Shown here piece by piece: positions 18,436 through 26,555 of a stretch of 64,000 nucleotides of DNA. Position numbers and translations under genes: made by a program. Each line of letters opens with the position of its first letter. Positions within the stretch are counted from its first letter, which is position 1. The stretch is taken from positions 186,001-250,000 of the forward strand of contig NZ_JNKW01000001.1 in NCBI RefSeq assembly GCF_000702205.1, written 5' to 3'. Source of the stretch: Lachnospira multipara LB2003. GTDB lineage: Bacteria > Bacillota > Clostridia > Lachnospirales > Lachnospiraceae. The notes under the pieces were generated by a model. The model searched no databases, was not told the origin of the DNA, and saw only the letters and a program-made list of their open reading frames with translations.

Positions 18436-19824
18436 ATGCTTAGTTTAAAGGAAAAAATTGCCTACGGCTTAGGGGCAGTAGGTAAAGACATGGTTTACAT
18501 GTTATCTGCTAGTTATATTTTGTATTATTATCAGGATGTTTTAGGTGTTAGCGCAGTTGCAATGGGTATTATCTTACTTGTGGCAAGAATTTTTGATGCC
18601 TTTAATGATCCAATAATGGGGGTTATAGTTGCTAAGACAAAATCTAAGTTTGGTAAATTTAGATTATGGTTATTAATAGGAACAGTAACAAATGCAATAA
18701 TCTTGTATTTTATGTTTGCTTGTCCTCCAAGCCTAGATGGTGCTGGATTAACAGCTTATGCCGCAGTATTTTATATAATATGGGGCGTAACATATACAAT
18801 GATGGATATTCCATATTGGTCAATGATACCAGCCTTTACTAATGGAGGTAAGGAAAGAGAAGGACTAACAACTCTTGCAAGATCATGCGCAGGCGTAGGT
18901 TCAGCAATAATAACAATTTTTACAATGATGCTTGTTCACGCACTTGGCGGAAGCAATGAAAAGGTTGGTTTTAAGTATCTTGCCTTAATAGTTGCAATTC
19001 TTTTTGTAATTTTTATCTGTATAACAGTATTTACAATTAAGGAAAAATCTAGCGTTAATATGGAGACACCAACTGTTTCTACAATGTTTAAATCATTGAT
19101 TAACAATGATCAGGCAATGGCAGTTGTAATTGCAATAGTATTAATTAACTGTGCAGTTTATATCACATCAAACCTTGTAATCTATTTCTTTAAATACGAT
19201 TTTGGCGGTGGAAATTGGTATGAAAGCTATACATATTTTAATATGTTTGGTGGTGCAATTCAGATATTAGCAATGATGTTTATGTACACACTACTTAGAA
19301 AATTCTTTAGCAATATTCAGATTTTTTACATATGTCTATTATTTGCAATATTAGGATATGCATCATTACTAGGAATTGCCTTTACATCAATGAATAACGT
19401 TTTTGTGCTTTTCATACCTGGCTTCTTTATCTTTGCAGCCAATGGAATTCTACAGGTTTTAACAACAGTATTCCTTGCAAACACTGTTGATTATGGCCAG
19501 TTAAAGACAGGAAGAAGAGATGAGTCAGTAATCTTTTCAATGCAGACATTTGTTGTAAAGTTAGCATCAGGTATTGCAGCATTTGTAGCATCAGTATGCC
19601 TTTCACTTAATCACTTACAAAGTGGTACAGAAGTTAGTGAGACAGATGCTGTAATAGACTTTAGTAAGGGAGTTTCACAGGCTTCAAGAATAGGTTTAAG
19701 AACAACAATGACAATTATTCCAATAATTGGCTTGTTTATAGCAGTATTATGGTTTAAGAAAAAATACATACTTACAGATAAGAAAATAGAAGAAATCACA
19801 AAAGAAATACATAAAAATAATTAA
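18436..19824 (+). CDS. GPH-family (glycoside-pentoside-hexuronide) sugar:cation symporter
   Basis: A polytopic membrane carrier of about 462 aa with roughly twelve hydrophobic segments. The N-terminus EKIAYGLGAVGKDMVYMLSA and the loop FDAFNDPIMGVIVAKTKSKFGKFR are hallmarks of the MelB-like GPH group (cation-binding aspartates in the latter). The ATG at 18421 overlaps the ribosome site; GGGAGG at 18423-18428 supports the ATG at 18436. Upstream of an alpha-galactosidase and galactokinase, it may import galactosides, though a terminator lies between them and the substrate is inferred. Confidence 0.9.
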   Translation: MLSLKEKIAYGLGAVGKDMVYMLSASYILYYYQDVLGVSAVAMGIILLVARIFDAFNDPIMGVIVAKTKSKFGKFRLWLLIGTVTNAIILYFMFACPPSLDGAGLTAYAAVFYIIWGVTYTMMDIPYWSMIPAFTNGGKEREGLTTLARSCAGVGSAIITIFTMMLVHALGGSNEKVGFKYLALIVAILFVIFICITVFTIKEKSSVNMETPTVSTMFKSLINNDQAMAVVIAIVLINCAVYITSNLVIYFFKYDFGGGNWYESYTYFNMFGGAIQILAMMFMYTLLRKFFSNIQIFYICLLFAILGYASLLGIAFTSMNNVFVLFIPGFFIFAANGILQVLTTVFLANTVDYGQLKTGRRDESVIFSMQTFVVKLASGIAAFVASVCLSLNHLQSGTEVSETDAVIDFSKGVSQASRIGLRTTMTIIPIIGLFIAVLWFKKKYILTDKKIEEITKEIHKNN

Positions 19825-19832
19825 GTAAGTGG

Positions 19833-19870
19833 TATATTCTAGGGCATAAAAACCCTAGAATATATTTTAT
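19833..19870 (+). terminator. Terminator after the GPH transporter
   Basis: TATATTCTAGGG (19833-19844) pairs perfectly with CCCTAGAATATA (19853-19864), followed by TTTTAT. Confidence 0.85.
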
Positions 19871-19872
19871 AT

Positions 19873-20092
19873 CTTGAACCTTGCGATTATAGTGCCTTCG
19901 GCCACGCAAGGCTACATTGCAATTACAGAGTAATTGCAACAATACTTGAACCTTGCGATTATAGTGCCTTCGGCCACGCAAGGCTACATTGCAATTGCTT
20001 CGCAAATGCAACAAGACTAGAACCTCATGCATTTAAGTGCGCTTTGCGCTGGCATGAGGCTACATTGCAACTGCACAGCAGTTGCAACAATA
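19873..20092 (-). repeat. Family A structured repeats, three tandem units
   Basis: Units 19873-19944, 19945-20016 (72 bp each) and 20017-20092 (76 bp). Each has a GC-rich hairpin (CCTTGCG/CGCAAGG in units 1-2, CCTCATGC/GCATGAGG in unit 3) with a smaller hairpin inside, then GCTACA, then a second hairpin (TTGCAATTAC/GTAATTGCAA in unit 1, TTGCAACTGC/GCAGTTGCAA in unit 3). The stems change on both sides together, so the fold is conserved rather than the sequence. Orientation is opposite to the copies at 23.7 kb. No protein is likely; the reverse-frame ORF here follows the repeat. Confidence 0.85.
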
Positions 20093-20111
20093 AGGGATAG
20101 GAGGATGGCAC

Positions 20112-22511
20112 TTGATAGAGATTTTAGATAAAAATAGTGCTAAAAATACTAAAACTTTTCTTCTTAATACTAAAAACACAACATATGCTTTTACAGTATT
20201 AGAAAGTGGACATTTGGCACATCTTTTTTATGGAGCTAAGTGTGATTTTGGATTAGATGGCGTTAAGGCTACAGAAGGAATCAATAAATATTTAGCTGGA
20301 AATACAATTAGCTATTCTAGTGAATATAGCAATATTGGACTTGAGGATCTAGCCCTAGAAGTTTCAACAATAGGAAAGGGCGATATTAGGGAACCACAGA
20401 TATGTTTAACTAATATTGATGGATCCACATCTAACGATTTTATTTATCATGATTATGAATTAATTAAGGGTTATTCAAGCAATGGCTACAGACATTTAAC
20501 ATGCATGCCTGAGGCTTTTTCAGGGAATGAGCAGCTAATAATAATGCTAAAGGATAGCCAAAGAAATATTTATTTAGAGCTTGTTTATACAGTATTTGAA
20601 GATACAGATTGTATAACAAGACGAGTAAGAATAATTAATAAAGAAGAGACTTTTATTGATATAAACAGAGCGCTTTCTCTTTGCCTTGATTTACCAAGTA
20701 AGAATTTGTCCATGATGACCTTTACAGGGGCTTGGACAAGGGAAATGAATGTAAATGAACTAAAGGTTACACAGAATAAAATTGTAAACTCATCATTTAC
20801 AGGAACATCAAGCAATAGAAATAACCCTCTTGTAATTTTAAAAAGAAAAGAAACATCGGATTTTTATGGTGAGGCTTATGGCTTTAATATAATCTATAGC
20901 GGAAATCATTATTCATGCGCACAGGCTAATGGATATGGAAAAGCAAGATTTGTAATGGGCATAAACCCAGAAAACTTCGACTTTAGAATAGAACATGACG
21001 AGATTTTTGAAACCCCAGAAGTTGTAATGACTTTTGCAAAAAATGGACTTAATAACTTAAGTCAAAATTTTCATAAATTTATTAGAAATCATATAGTAAG
21101 AAGAACCTGGGCTAAGAAAGTAAGACCAGTTTTACTTAATAGTTGGGAGGCTTGCTACTTTAAATTTAACGAGACAAAGCTTCTTAATATGGCTAAAAAA
21201 GCCAAAGATTTAGGCGTTGAATTATTTGTAATGGATGATGGTTGGTTTGGTAACAGAGACAATGACACTTGTTCCCTTGGAGACTGGGATGTTAATTTAA
21301 GGAAATTACCAAATGGACTAAAGGGCTTGGCAGATAAGATAAATGAGCTTGGTCTTGAATTTGGTATATGGGTAGAACCTGAGATGGTAAATGTAGATTC
21401 TAACCTATATAGAGAGCATCCTGACTGGGCAATTCAGATTCCAGGAATAAATCATTCTGAGGGAAGAAACCAAAGAATCCTTAATTTAACCATGGAAGAA
21501 GTTAGAGATTATCTTGTGGCACGAATTTTTGATATGTTATCATCAGCCAATATAAAGTATGTAAAATGGGATATGAACCGTATTTTTACAGATTATTACG
21601 GCATTAATTTAACTAGACAAAAGGAAATGGCACACAGATACGTTCTAGGTCTTTATGATATTATGAGACGTATTGTGGAGGAGTTTCCAGATGTATTATT
21701 TGAAGGATGTGCATCAGGTGGAAATAGATTTGATTTAGGTATTCTTTCCTTTATGCCACAGATCTGGGCATCAGATAATACAGATGCCTGGTGTAGAGCT
21801 AAAATTCAGACAGGATATAGTTACGGATATCCAACATCAGTAATAGCAGCTCATATTTCAGCAAGTCCTAACCATCAGACTTTAAGAAATACATTGCAAG
21901 AATCAAGGTTTAATGTGGCAGCTTTTGGAATGCTAGGATTAGAGGTTAATCTTTCTGATTTAAATGATGATCAGATTCAACTTTTAAAGGAACAAATCGC
22001 AATTTATAAAAAATATCGTGATGTTATTTTTGATGGAGATTACTACAGATTAAGTAATGGCGAGGAAACAGAGTTTGGTAATTGCGTATATGAGTGGATT
22101 TGTGTATCAAAGGATAAGACCAAGGCTTTAGCTTTTACAATGCAGGATAAAGCAGTAGCTAACCAGCCAAATGCTTGGTTAAGAGTTACAGGTTTAGATG
22201 ACAATAAGAAATATCATTTCTTTAATATGTCTAATAAGTATGAAATAAAGCATTTTGGAGATTTAATAAATACAGTTTCACCAATTCATATAAAGCCAGA
22301 TTCTGCAATACATAGAGTGATTGGAAAACTTAAGAAAATGGATGGCGAAGTAGAAGATATGGTTGTATCAGGCAGTTTACTTAATAATTGCGGAATAAGA
22401 CTTCACCAGAATTATGCAGGAACAGGATATGACGGAGATGTCCGTTTTTATCAAGATTTTGCATCAAGATTATTCTTTATAGAAGAGGTAGTGGATAATG
22501 AAAATGACTAA
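20112..22511 (+). CDS. Alpha-galactosidase, glycoside hydrolase family 36
   Basis: Releases terminal alpha-1,6-linked galactose from raffinose-type sugars and galactomannan fragments. The predicted 799 aa lack a signal peptide and so act in the cytoplasm. Family signatures: LFVMDDGWFG, KYVKWDMNR (catalytic nucleophile aspartate) and EGCASGGNRFD followed by SDNTDAWCR (acid/base aspartate). No ATG is suitable; a TTG at 20112 lies 7 bp after AGGAGG (20099-20104) and gives the expected N-terminus. Its end overlaps galK by 14 bp, showing coupled expression. Confidence 0.94.
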   Translation: MIEILDKNSAKNTKTFLLNTKNTTYAFTVLESGHLAHLFYGAKCDFGLDGVKATEGINKYLAGNTISYSSEYSNIGLEDLALEVSTIGKGDIREPQICLTNIDGSTSNDFIYHDYELIKGYSSNGYRHLTCMPEAFSGNEQLIIMLKDSQRNIYLELVYTVFEDTDCITRRVRIINKEETFIDINRALSLCLDLPSKNLSMMTFTGAWTREMNVNELKVTQNKIVNSSFTGTSSNRNNPLVILKRKETSDFYGEAYGFNIIYSGNHYSCAQANGYGKARFVMGINPENFDFRIEHDEIFETPEVVMTFAKNGLNNLSQNFHKFIRNHIVRRTWAKKVRPVLLNSWEACYFKFNETKLLNMAKKAKDLGVELFVMDDGWFGNRDNDTCSLGDWDVNLRKLPNGLKGLADKINELGLEFGIWVEPEMVNVDSNLYREHPDWAIQIPGINHSEGRNQRILNLTMEEVRDYLVARIFDMLSSANIKYVKWDMNRIFTDYYGINLTRQKEMAHRYVLGLYDIMRRIVEEFPDVLFEGCASGGNRFDLGILSFMPQIWASDNTDAWCRAKIQTGYSYGYPTSVIAAHISASPNHQTLRNTLQESRFNVAAFGMLGLEVNLSDLNDDQIQLLKEQIAIYKKYRDVIFDGDYYRLSNGEETEFGNCVYEWICVSKDKTKALAFTMQDKAVANQPNAWLRVTGLDDNKKYHFFNMSNKYEIKHFGDLINTVSPIHIKPDSAIHRVIGKLKKMDGEVEDMVVSGSLLNNCGIRLHQNYAGTGYDGDVRFYQDFASRLFFIEEVVDNEND

Positions 22512-23682
22512 ACGCAAGATGATAGAAGAATTTGAAAAGGTTTTTGGGACTAGTGAAGGTGTAAGAGTCTTTTTTGCACCTGGAAGAGTAAACTTAATAG
22601 GAGAACATACAGATTACAATGGAGGACATGTTTTTCCATGCGCAATTCCCCTTGGAACATACGCAGCAATTAGAAAAAGAGAGGATTCAAAGATACGATT
22701 TTTCTCATTAAATTATGATCAAAATGGAATCATTGAAACAAGAATTAATAATTTGAAATTTAATAAGACTGATTGGTGGACAAATTACCCAAAGGGAGTA
22801 ATTGATCAAATTAAGAAAATGGGAATTGCCTTCTCATCAGGTTTTGAAATGCTTGTATATGGGGATTTACCAAGCTCGTCAGGTCTTTCATCCTCTGCTT
22901 CAATTGAGGTATTAACTTGCCTTTCAATGATTAGATTATATGGAATTAAATTGGGAAAAATTAAAACAGCTCTTCTTTGTCAGAAAGCTGAAAATGAGTT
23001 TTGTGGTGTAAATTGTGGTATTATGGATCAATTTGCAATTGCCATGGGAAAGAAAGACCATGCAATCTATTTAGACACAGCAACTCTTGATTACAAATAT
23101 GTGCCAATAAAACTTGATAAAATAAAGCTTGTAATCACATGTAGCAATAAGAAAAGAGGTCTTGGAAGCTCTAAATATAACGAAAGAAGGGCAGAGTGCG
23201 AAGATGCACTAAGAATGATAAAGGAAAGCGAAGAATGTGCTAATATTAAGACTTTAGGTGATTTAAGCATAGAGCAATTTGAAAGAAATAAGCATTATAT
23301 CACAGATGAAGTTAAGCTAAGACGTGCTAGACACGCTGTATATGAGAATATGAGAACTATCTGGGCAGTTGAAGCATTAACTAATAATGACATTGAAAAG
23401 TTTGGACAGTTAATGAATGAGTCCCATATTTCATTAAGAGATGATTATGAAGTAACTGGAGAAGAACTTGATGCTTTATATGATGCACAATCTAAGATGA
23501 AGGGTGTAATTGGTACTAGAATGACAGGCGCAGGTTTTGGTGGCTGCGCAGTATCTTTGGTAAAAGAAGAATACGTAGATGAATTCATTGAAAAAGTATC
23601 AAAGGAATACACAAAAAAGACAGGCCTAGTGGCAGACTTCTATCCATTAAGTGTAGGTGGAGGTCCACGTGAACTACGATAA
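22498..23682 (+). CDS. galK: Galactokinase
   Basis: Phosphorylates galactose to galactose 1-phosphate, the entry step of the Leloir pathway, in the cytoplasm. The 394 aa contain the galactokinase signature GRVNLIGEHTDYNGG near residue 29, the GHMP ATP-binding motif LPSSSGLSSSAS, and the C-terminal TGAGFGGCAV loop. The start overlaps the end of the alpha-galactosidase gene, so galactose release and phosphorylation are coupled. galT and galE are not in this window. Confidence 0.96.
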   Translation: MKMTKRKMIEEFEKVFGTSEGVRVFFAPGRVNLIGEHTDYNGGHVFPCAIPLGTYAAIRKREDSKIRFFSLNYDQNGIIETRINNLKFNKTDWWTNYPKGVIDQIKKMGIAFSSGFEMLVYGDLPSSSGLSSSASIEVLTCLSMIRLYGIKLGKIKTALLCQKAENEFCGVNCGIMDQFAIAMGKKDHAIYLDTATLDYKYVPIKLDKIKLVITCSNKKRGLGSSKYNERRAECEDALRMIKESEECANIKTLGDLSIEQFERNKHYITDEVKLRRARHAVYENMRTIWAVEALTNNDIEKFGQLMNESHISLRDDYEVTGEELDALYDAQSKMKGVIGTRMTGAGFGGCAVSLVKEEYVDEFIEKVSKEYTKKTGLVADFYPLSVGGGPRELR

Positions 23683-23700
23683 AGATTAATTCTTTATATA

Positions 23701-23925
23701 TTGTTGCAACTGCTATGCAGTTGCAATGTAGCCCCGAGCCCGCGCGGAGCGCACAAAATAAGAAGGCTTCAAGAACTGTTGCAACCGCAATGCAGTTGCA
23801 ATGTAGCCCCGAGCCCGCGCAGAGCGCACAAAATGCGAGGGGTTCAAGACCTGTTGCAACCGCAATGCGGTTGCAATGTAGCCCCGAGCCCGCGCGGTGC
23901 GCATAAAATGCGAGGGGTTCAAGAC
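23701..23925 (+). repeat. Family A structured repeats, three tandem 75-bp units
   Basis: The same repeat as at 19.9 kb but inverted and more GC-rich; equivalent stem positions recur at 23704, 23779 and 23854, an exact 75-bp period. Hairpin 1 is TTGCAACTGC/GCAGTTGCAA in unit 1 and TTGCAACCGC/GCGGTTGCAA in unit 3, a compensated change, with unit 2 an intermediate mismatch. TGTAGC then joins hairpin 2 (CCCC...GGGG with an inner GCGC/GCGC arm), ending GGTTC. Reading frames across it on both strands are repeat artefacts. Confidence 0.88.
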
Positions 23926-23928
23926 CTG

Positions 23929-24000
23929 TTACGCTGGTTTTACTGCATCTACTGGCGTAAGTTTCCTGTATTTGTTGTAGCTGCAATGCAGTTGCAACAA
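23929..24000 (+). repeat. Partial family A remnant
   Basis: After the third unit comes TTACGC (23929-23934) pairing with GCGTAA, and then a final arm at about 23971-24000 in which CTGC and GCAG pair around AAT with outer TTGTTG/CAACAA. It looks like decayed hairpin-1 copies without hairpin 2. Confidence 0.5.
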
Positions 24001-24035
24001 AAAAAGAGAGTTGTTTTTATGCAACTCTCTTTTTA
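23998..24035. terminator. Bidirectional terminator between galK and rpiB-like gene
   Basis: AGAGAGTTG (24005-24013) pairs with CAACTCTCT (24022-24030), with A-run before and T-run after, so it can end both convergent transcripts. Confidence 0.85.
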
Positions 24036-24059
24036 TTTAAATTATTAAAAATGATCTAA

Positions 24060-24701
24060 TTATGCTCTAAGTGTCTTAACATATTCGATAATCTTCTCAT
24101 CTTTAGCATTTGCAAAGAAAAGATCAGCAAATTTATCACCAGCAACAGCACCCTTAACTAAGTCGCTATCAAGCTGCTTTAAAACTTCTACTAAATCCTG
24201 CTTTAAAGTTACAGCTCTAACGCCGTCTAAAATCTTCTTATTTCTCTGTTCTGGAACAACTCTTTCCTTAGGGTATCCACCACCTGGTTCACCTTCAAAT
24301 AATTTCTCAAAGATGTAAGTGAGGTTAAGTTCAGCACCCCAACCAAAGCCCTTTGCGAAAGGAAGAGCAATAGCGTTACCATCATTAATCTGCATAAACA
24401 TATAAGCGTCTGAAGGATCAACTACATGACCACAAAGAACGCCTGGGAATGAGTTAAGTGCAAGCATAGCACCTTCACCTGTACCACAACCTGTAACAAC
24501 GAAATCACAAGCTCCTGAATTAAGTAAGATTGCTGCTAAGATACCATTCTGAACGTATGTTAACTGAGCATCATCTTCTGCTGAATACATACCATAGTTA
24601 TCAACTGTATGTCCTTTTGCGCTAGCTACTTTATTTAAAGCATCATAAATCATGCTATTCTTAGCAGCCTGGCTGTTTTCATTAATAAGAGCGATTCTCA
24701 T
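24060..24701 (-). CDS. RpiB/LacA/LacB-family sugar-phosphate isomerase
   Basis: The 213 aa start MRIALINENSQ and contain GCGTGEGAMLALNSFPGV, the glycine-rich phosphate-binding and catalytic region of ribose-5-phosphate isomerase B / galactose-6-phosphate isomerase. It has a longer C-terminus than RpiB (about 150 aa), so it belongs to an extended subgroup whose substrate is uncertain. The start at 24701 follows GGAGG; a longer in-frame start at 24749 runs into the leader hairpin and is rejected. It is monocistronic and convergent with galK. Confidence 0.85.
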   Translation of the reverse strand: MRIALINENSQAAKNSMIYDALNKVASAKGHTVDNYGMYSAEDDAQLTYVQNGILAAILLNSGACDFVVTGCGTGEGAMLALNSFPGVLCGHVVDPSDAYMFMQINDGNAIALPFAKGFGWGAELNLTYIFEKLFEGEPGGGYPKERVVPEQRNKKILDGVRAVTLKQDLVEVLKQLDSDLVKGAVAGDKFADLFFANAKDEKIIEYVKTLRA

Positions 24702-24740
24702 AAAAATTCCTCCATAATTTTTTTTAAAAATCTTAGCTAG

Positions 24741-24774
24741 GTCAGCCATTAAAAGTGTAATTTTAATGGCTGAC
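24741..24774 (-). promoter_or_regulatory. 14-bp palindromic hairpin in leader of the rpiB-like gene
   Basis: GTCAGCCATTAAAA (24741-24754) pairs perfectly with TTTTAATGGCTGAC (24761-24774), about 40 nt before the start codon on the minus strand. It could be an operator or an attenuating leader stem. No clear T-run follows on the minus strand. Confidence 0.55.
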
Positions 24775-24906
24775 TTAGACTGTTACAAACAGTTTAATAT
24801 TAAAGAAACTATGGGTATTTGTCAAATTTGACAAAGAATTAACATAACTATCAGGTTAGCCTTTCTTAATGTGATAATTTCTAATCTATTTATTTATAGA
24901 AGATCT

Positions 24907-25323
24907 GGATTACGGTAAAATAGAGCTTTTAATGAGAGATTTATGTAATGTTAGTCAAAATGAAAAGTTATAGAATTTTAACCTTACGGTAAATATCAAG
25001 AATTAGAGAAAATTTCTGTAAATGCAACTTGCTAAATCATATCTGAAATTTTACTACTACGGTAAAAGTGTGGTTTTATAAGAATTTATCCGTAGGCGTA
25101 AATTATAATTTCTTAAATTAGATTTTATACCTTACAGAAAAGTGATTAATTATAGCTTTTTTTCTGTAAAATTGAATTTCTTATTAAATTTCCCTTTTTG
25201 TGATTTACAGAAATAATGTATAAAATACACGTTTTTACCGTAAGGTTAAAATTCTTGTATTTTTACAAATGATATATTTACGGTAAAATCCTCATTTATA
25301 TGTCATTTTACCGTAAGCAATCC
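24907..25323. repeat. Nested inverted-repeat element with TTACGGTAAA motifs (MITE-like)
   Basis: No gene. TTACGGTAAAAT at 24910-24921 and ATTTTACCGTAA at 25305-25316 form matching ends, with GGATT / AATCC just outside. Inside, a perfect 22-bp inverted pair lies at 24972-24993 and 25234-25255; within that, TTTCTGTAAAT (25013-25023) pairs with ATTTACAGAAA (25203-25213), and TTACAGAAAA (25132-25141) with TTTTCTGTAA (25160-25169). A further copy TTACGGTAAAAT (25278-25289) pairs locally with the right end. The motif TACGGTAAAA or its variant recurs in both orientations. It may be a small non-autonomous mobile element or a large regulatory structure. Confidence 0.65.
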
Positions 25324-25511
25324 TAATTATTATCTTATTCCTAGTTAAATCGCTCTAAGATAACAACTCAAATAAATCATCAATCTAATTTCAAGGGTAT
25401 TGACTTAATTTGGTATAATAAAAGGTGCCCTAAACAACATAAAATGGCATATATTTTTTGAGGAGGTTTAGGGAATAATTGTTTTATGAACATATACATA
25501 ATGGAGGAAAT

Positions 25512-26468
25512 ATGGCAGATAATAATCAGGCTAATTTTATGGAAAACCTTAATAGCTTAAAGGAATATGCTAAGGTAAATGGTAATATTATTACACAAGA
25601 AGATATAAATAGCTATTTTAAAGATATGGATTTAGATGATGCTAAGATGGGCATGATAACAGGTTATTTAATGGCTCATGAAATTAAGGTAAGTGGTCAG
25701 GAAGATAACGAATTTACAGAAATGTTTAAGGATAAAGAACAAGAAAGTGATAGTACAGAAGAAGTTGAGGTAGAGGGCATTGATATGTTTGATGCCAAAC
25801 CAGAAGCTTCTGATAAGGATAAGAATGTAGCTAGAGAAATTGCTAATAATCTTAATTATGAAGAAGACGAAAAATATCTTAAACTATATTTAGATGATTT
25901 AGCAAGAATCGAGACATTATCTGATACATCAAAGGCATTTTTACTTATGAATATCGTTGAAGATAATGATAATGAGTCATTAGAGCTTTTATCTGAGTCA
26001 TTTCTTGAAATGATAGTTGACTGGATAGCTCCATATAGAAATAAGGGTGTTTATGCATCAGACTTAATTCAGGAAGCAAACCTAGCAATGATGTCATATA
26101 TTAATGAAAAAAGATGGCTTAATAACTATGAATGGAAGGATAAGATAAAAGAAGGCGGCACAGAAGATCTTTTATTTGTTCTCGGAGAAATAATTAAGGC
26201 TGTACGTGACGAGGTTGAGGGAAGCTTAAAGATGCTAATTGACGAAGAGGGAAATGCCAACCTAGTAACAGGAAAAATCTTAAATAAGGTCAACGAAGTT
26301 AATGATTTTGCTAAAAATTTAATGGAAGAATTAGGACATAAGCCAACAGTGGCAGAAGTAGCAAAAGAGATGAAAGTTTCAGAAGATGTGATTAATGAGG
26401 CAATTAGTTTGTCAGCTGAGAATATTGAAAATATAGACTATCCAAAAACCATTAAAAAGGATAATTAA
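25512..26468 (+). CDS. Degenerate sigma-70-like protein
   Basis: The 318-aa product resembles parts of a primary sigma factor. An acidic N-terminus recalls sigma region 1.1 (EDINSYFKDMDLDDAKMG), the middle has YLKLYLDDLARIETLS and ASDLIQEANLAMMSYI (core-binding region 2-like), and the C-terminus has MEELGHKPTVAEVAKEMKVS (region 3-like). The DNA-reading segment of region 2.4 and all of region 4 are missing, so it is unlikely to be a normal promoter-recognising sigma. The ATG at 25512 with GGAGG is preferred to a TTG at 25479. Confidence 0.7.
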   Translation: MADNNQANFMENLNSLKEYAKVNGNIITQEDINSYFKDMDLDDAKMGMITGYLMAHEIKVSGQEDNEFTEMFKDKEQESDSTEEVEVEGIDMFDAKPEASDKDKNVAREIANNLNYEEDEKYLKLYLDDLARIETLSDTSKAFLLMNIVEDNDNESLELLSESFLEMIVDWIAPYRNKGVYASDLIQEANLAMMSYINEKRWLNNYEWKDKIKEGGTEDLLFVLGEIIKAVRDEVEGSLKMLIDEEGNANLVTGKILNKVNEVNDFAKNLMEELGHKPTVAEVAKEMKVSEDVINEAISLSAENIENIDYPKTIKKDN

Positions 26469-26519
26469 TTAATCTAATACTTTTAAATGTTAACTAGTCC
26501 TTTTGTACTATGATAATAG

Positions 26520-26548
26520 TTGACAAATAGGGCTTTTAGTGGCATAAT
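26520..26548 (+). promoter_or_regulatory. Strong promoter of a structured ncRNA
   Basis: Perfect TTGACA (26520-26525), 17-bp spacer, CATAAT (26543-26548). It drives the non-coding region that follows. Confidence 0.8.
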
Positions 26549-26555
26549 TAACTTA

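Noticed and set aside
23701-23925. CRISPR array
   Set aside because: The period is regular, but the variable parts are stem arms of the same hairpins and there are no unique spacers or cas genes.
23585-24048. Long open frames on both strands across the 23.7-kb region (up to about 130 codons)
   Set aside because: They read straight through the 75-bp repeat units, give repetitive arginine/alanine/cysteine-rich products, lack ribosome sites, and exist on both strands at once.
24227-24421. Small frame on the minus strand inside the rpiB-like gene
   Set aside because: Shadow of the real gene in another frame; same applies to many antisense frames over glycolytic and other genes.
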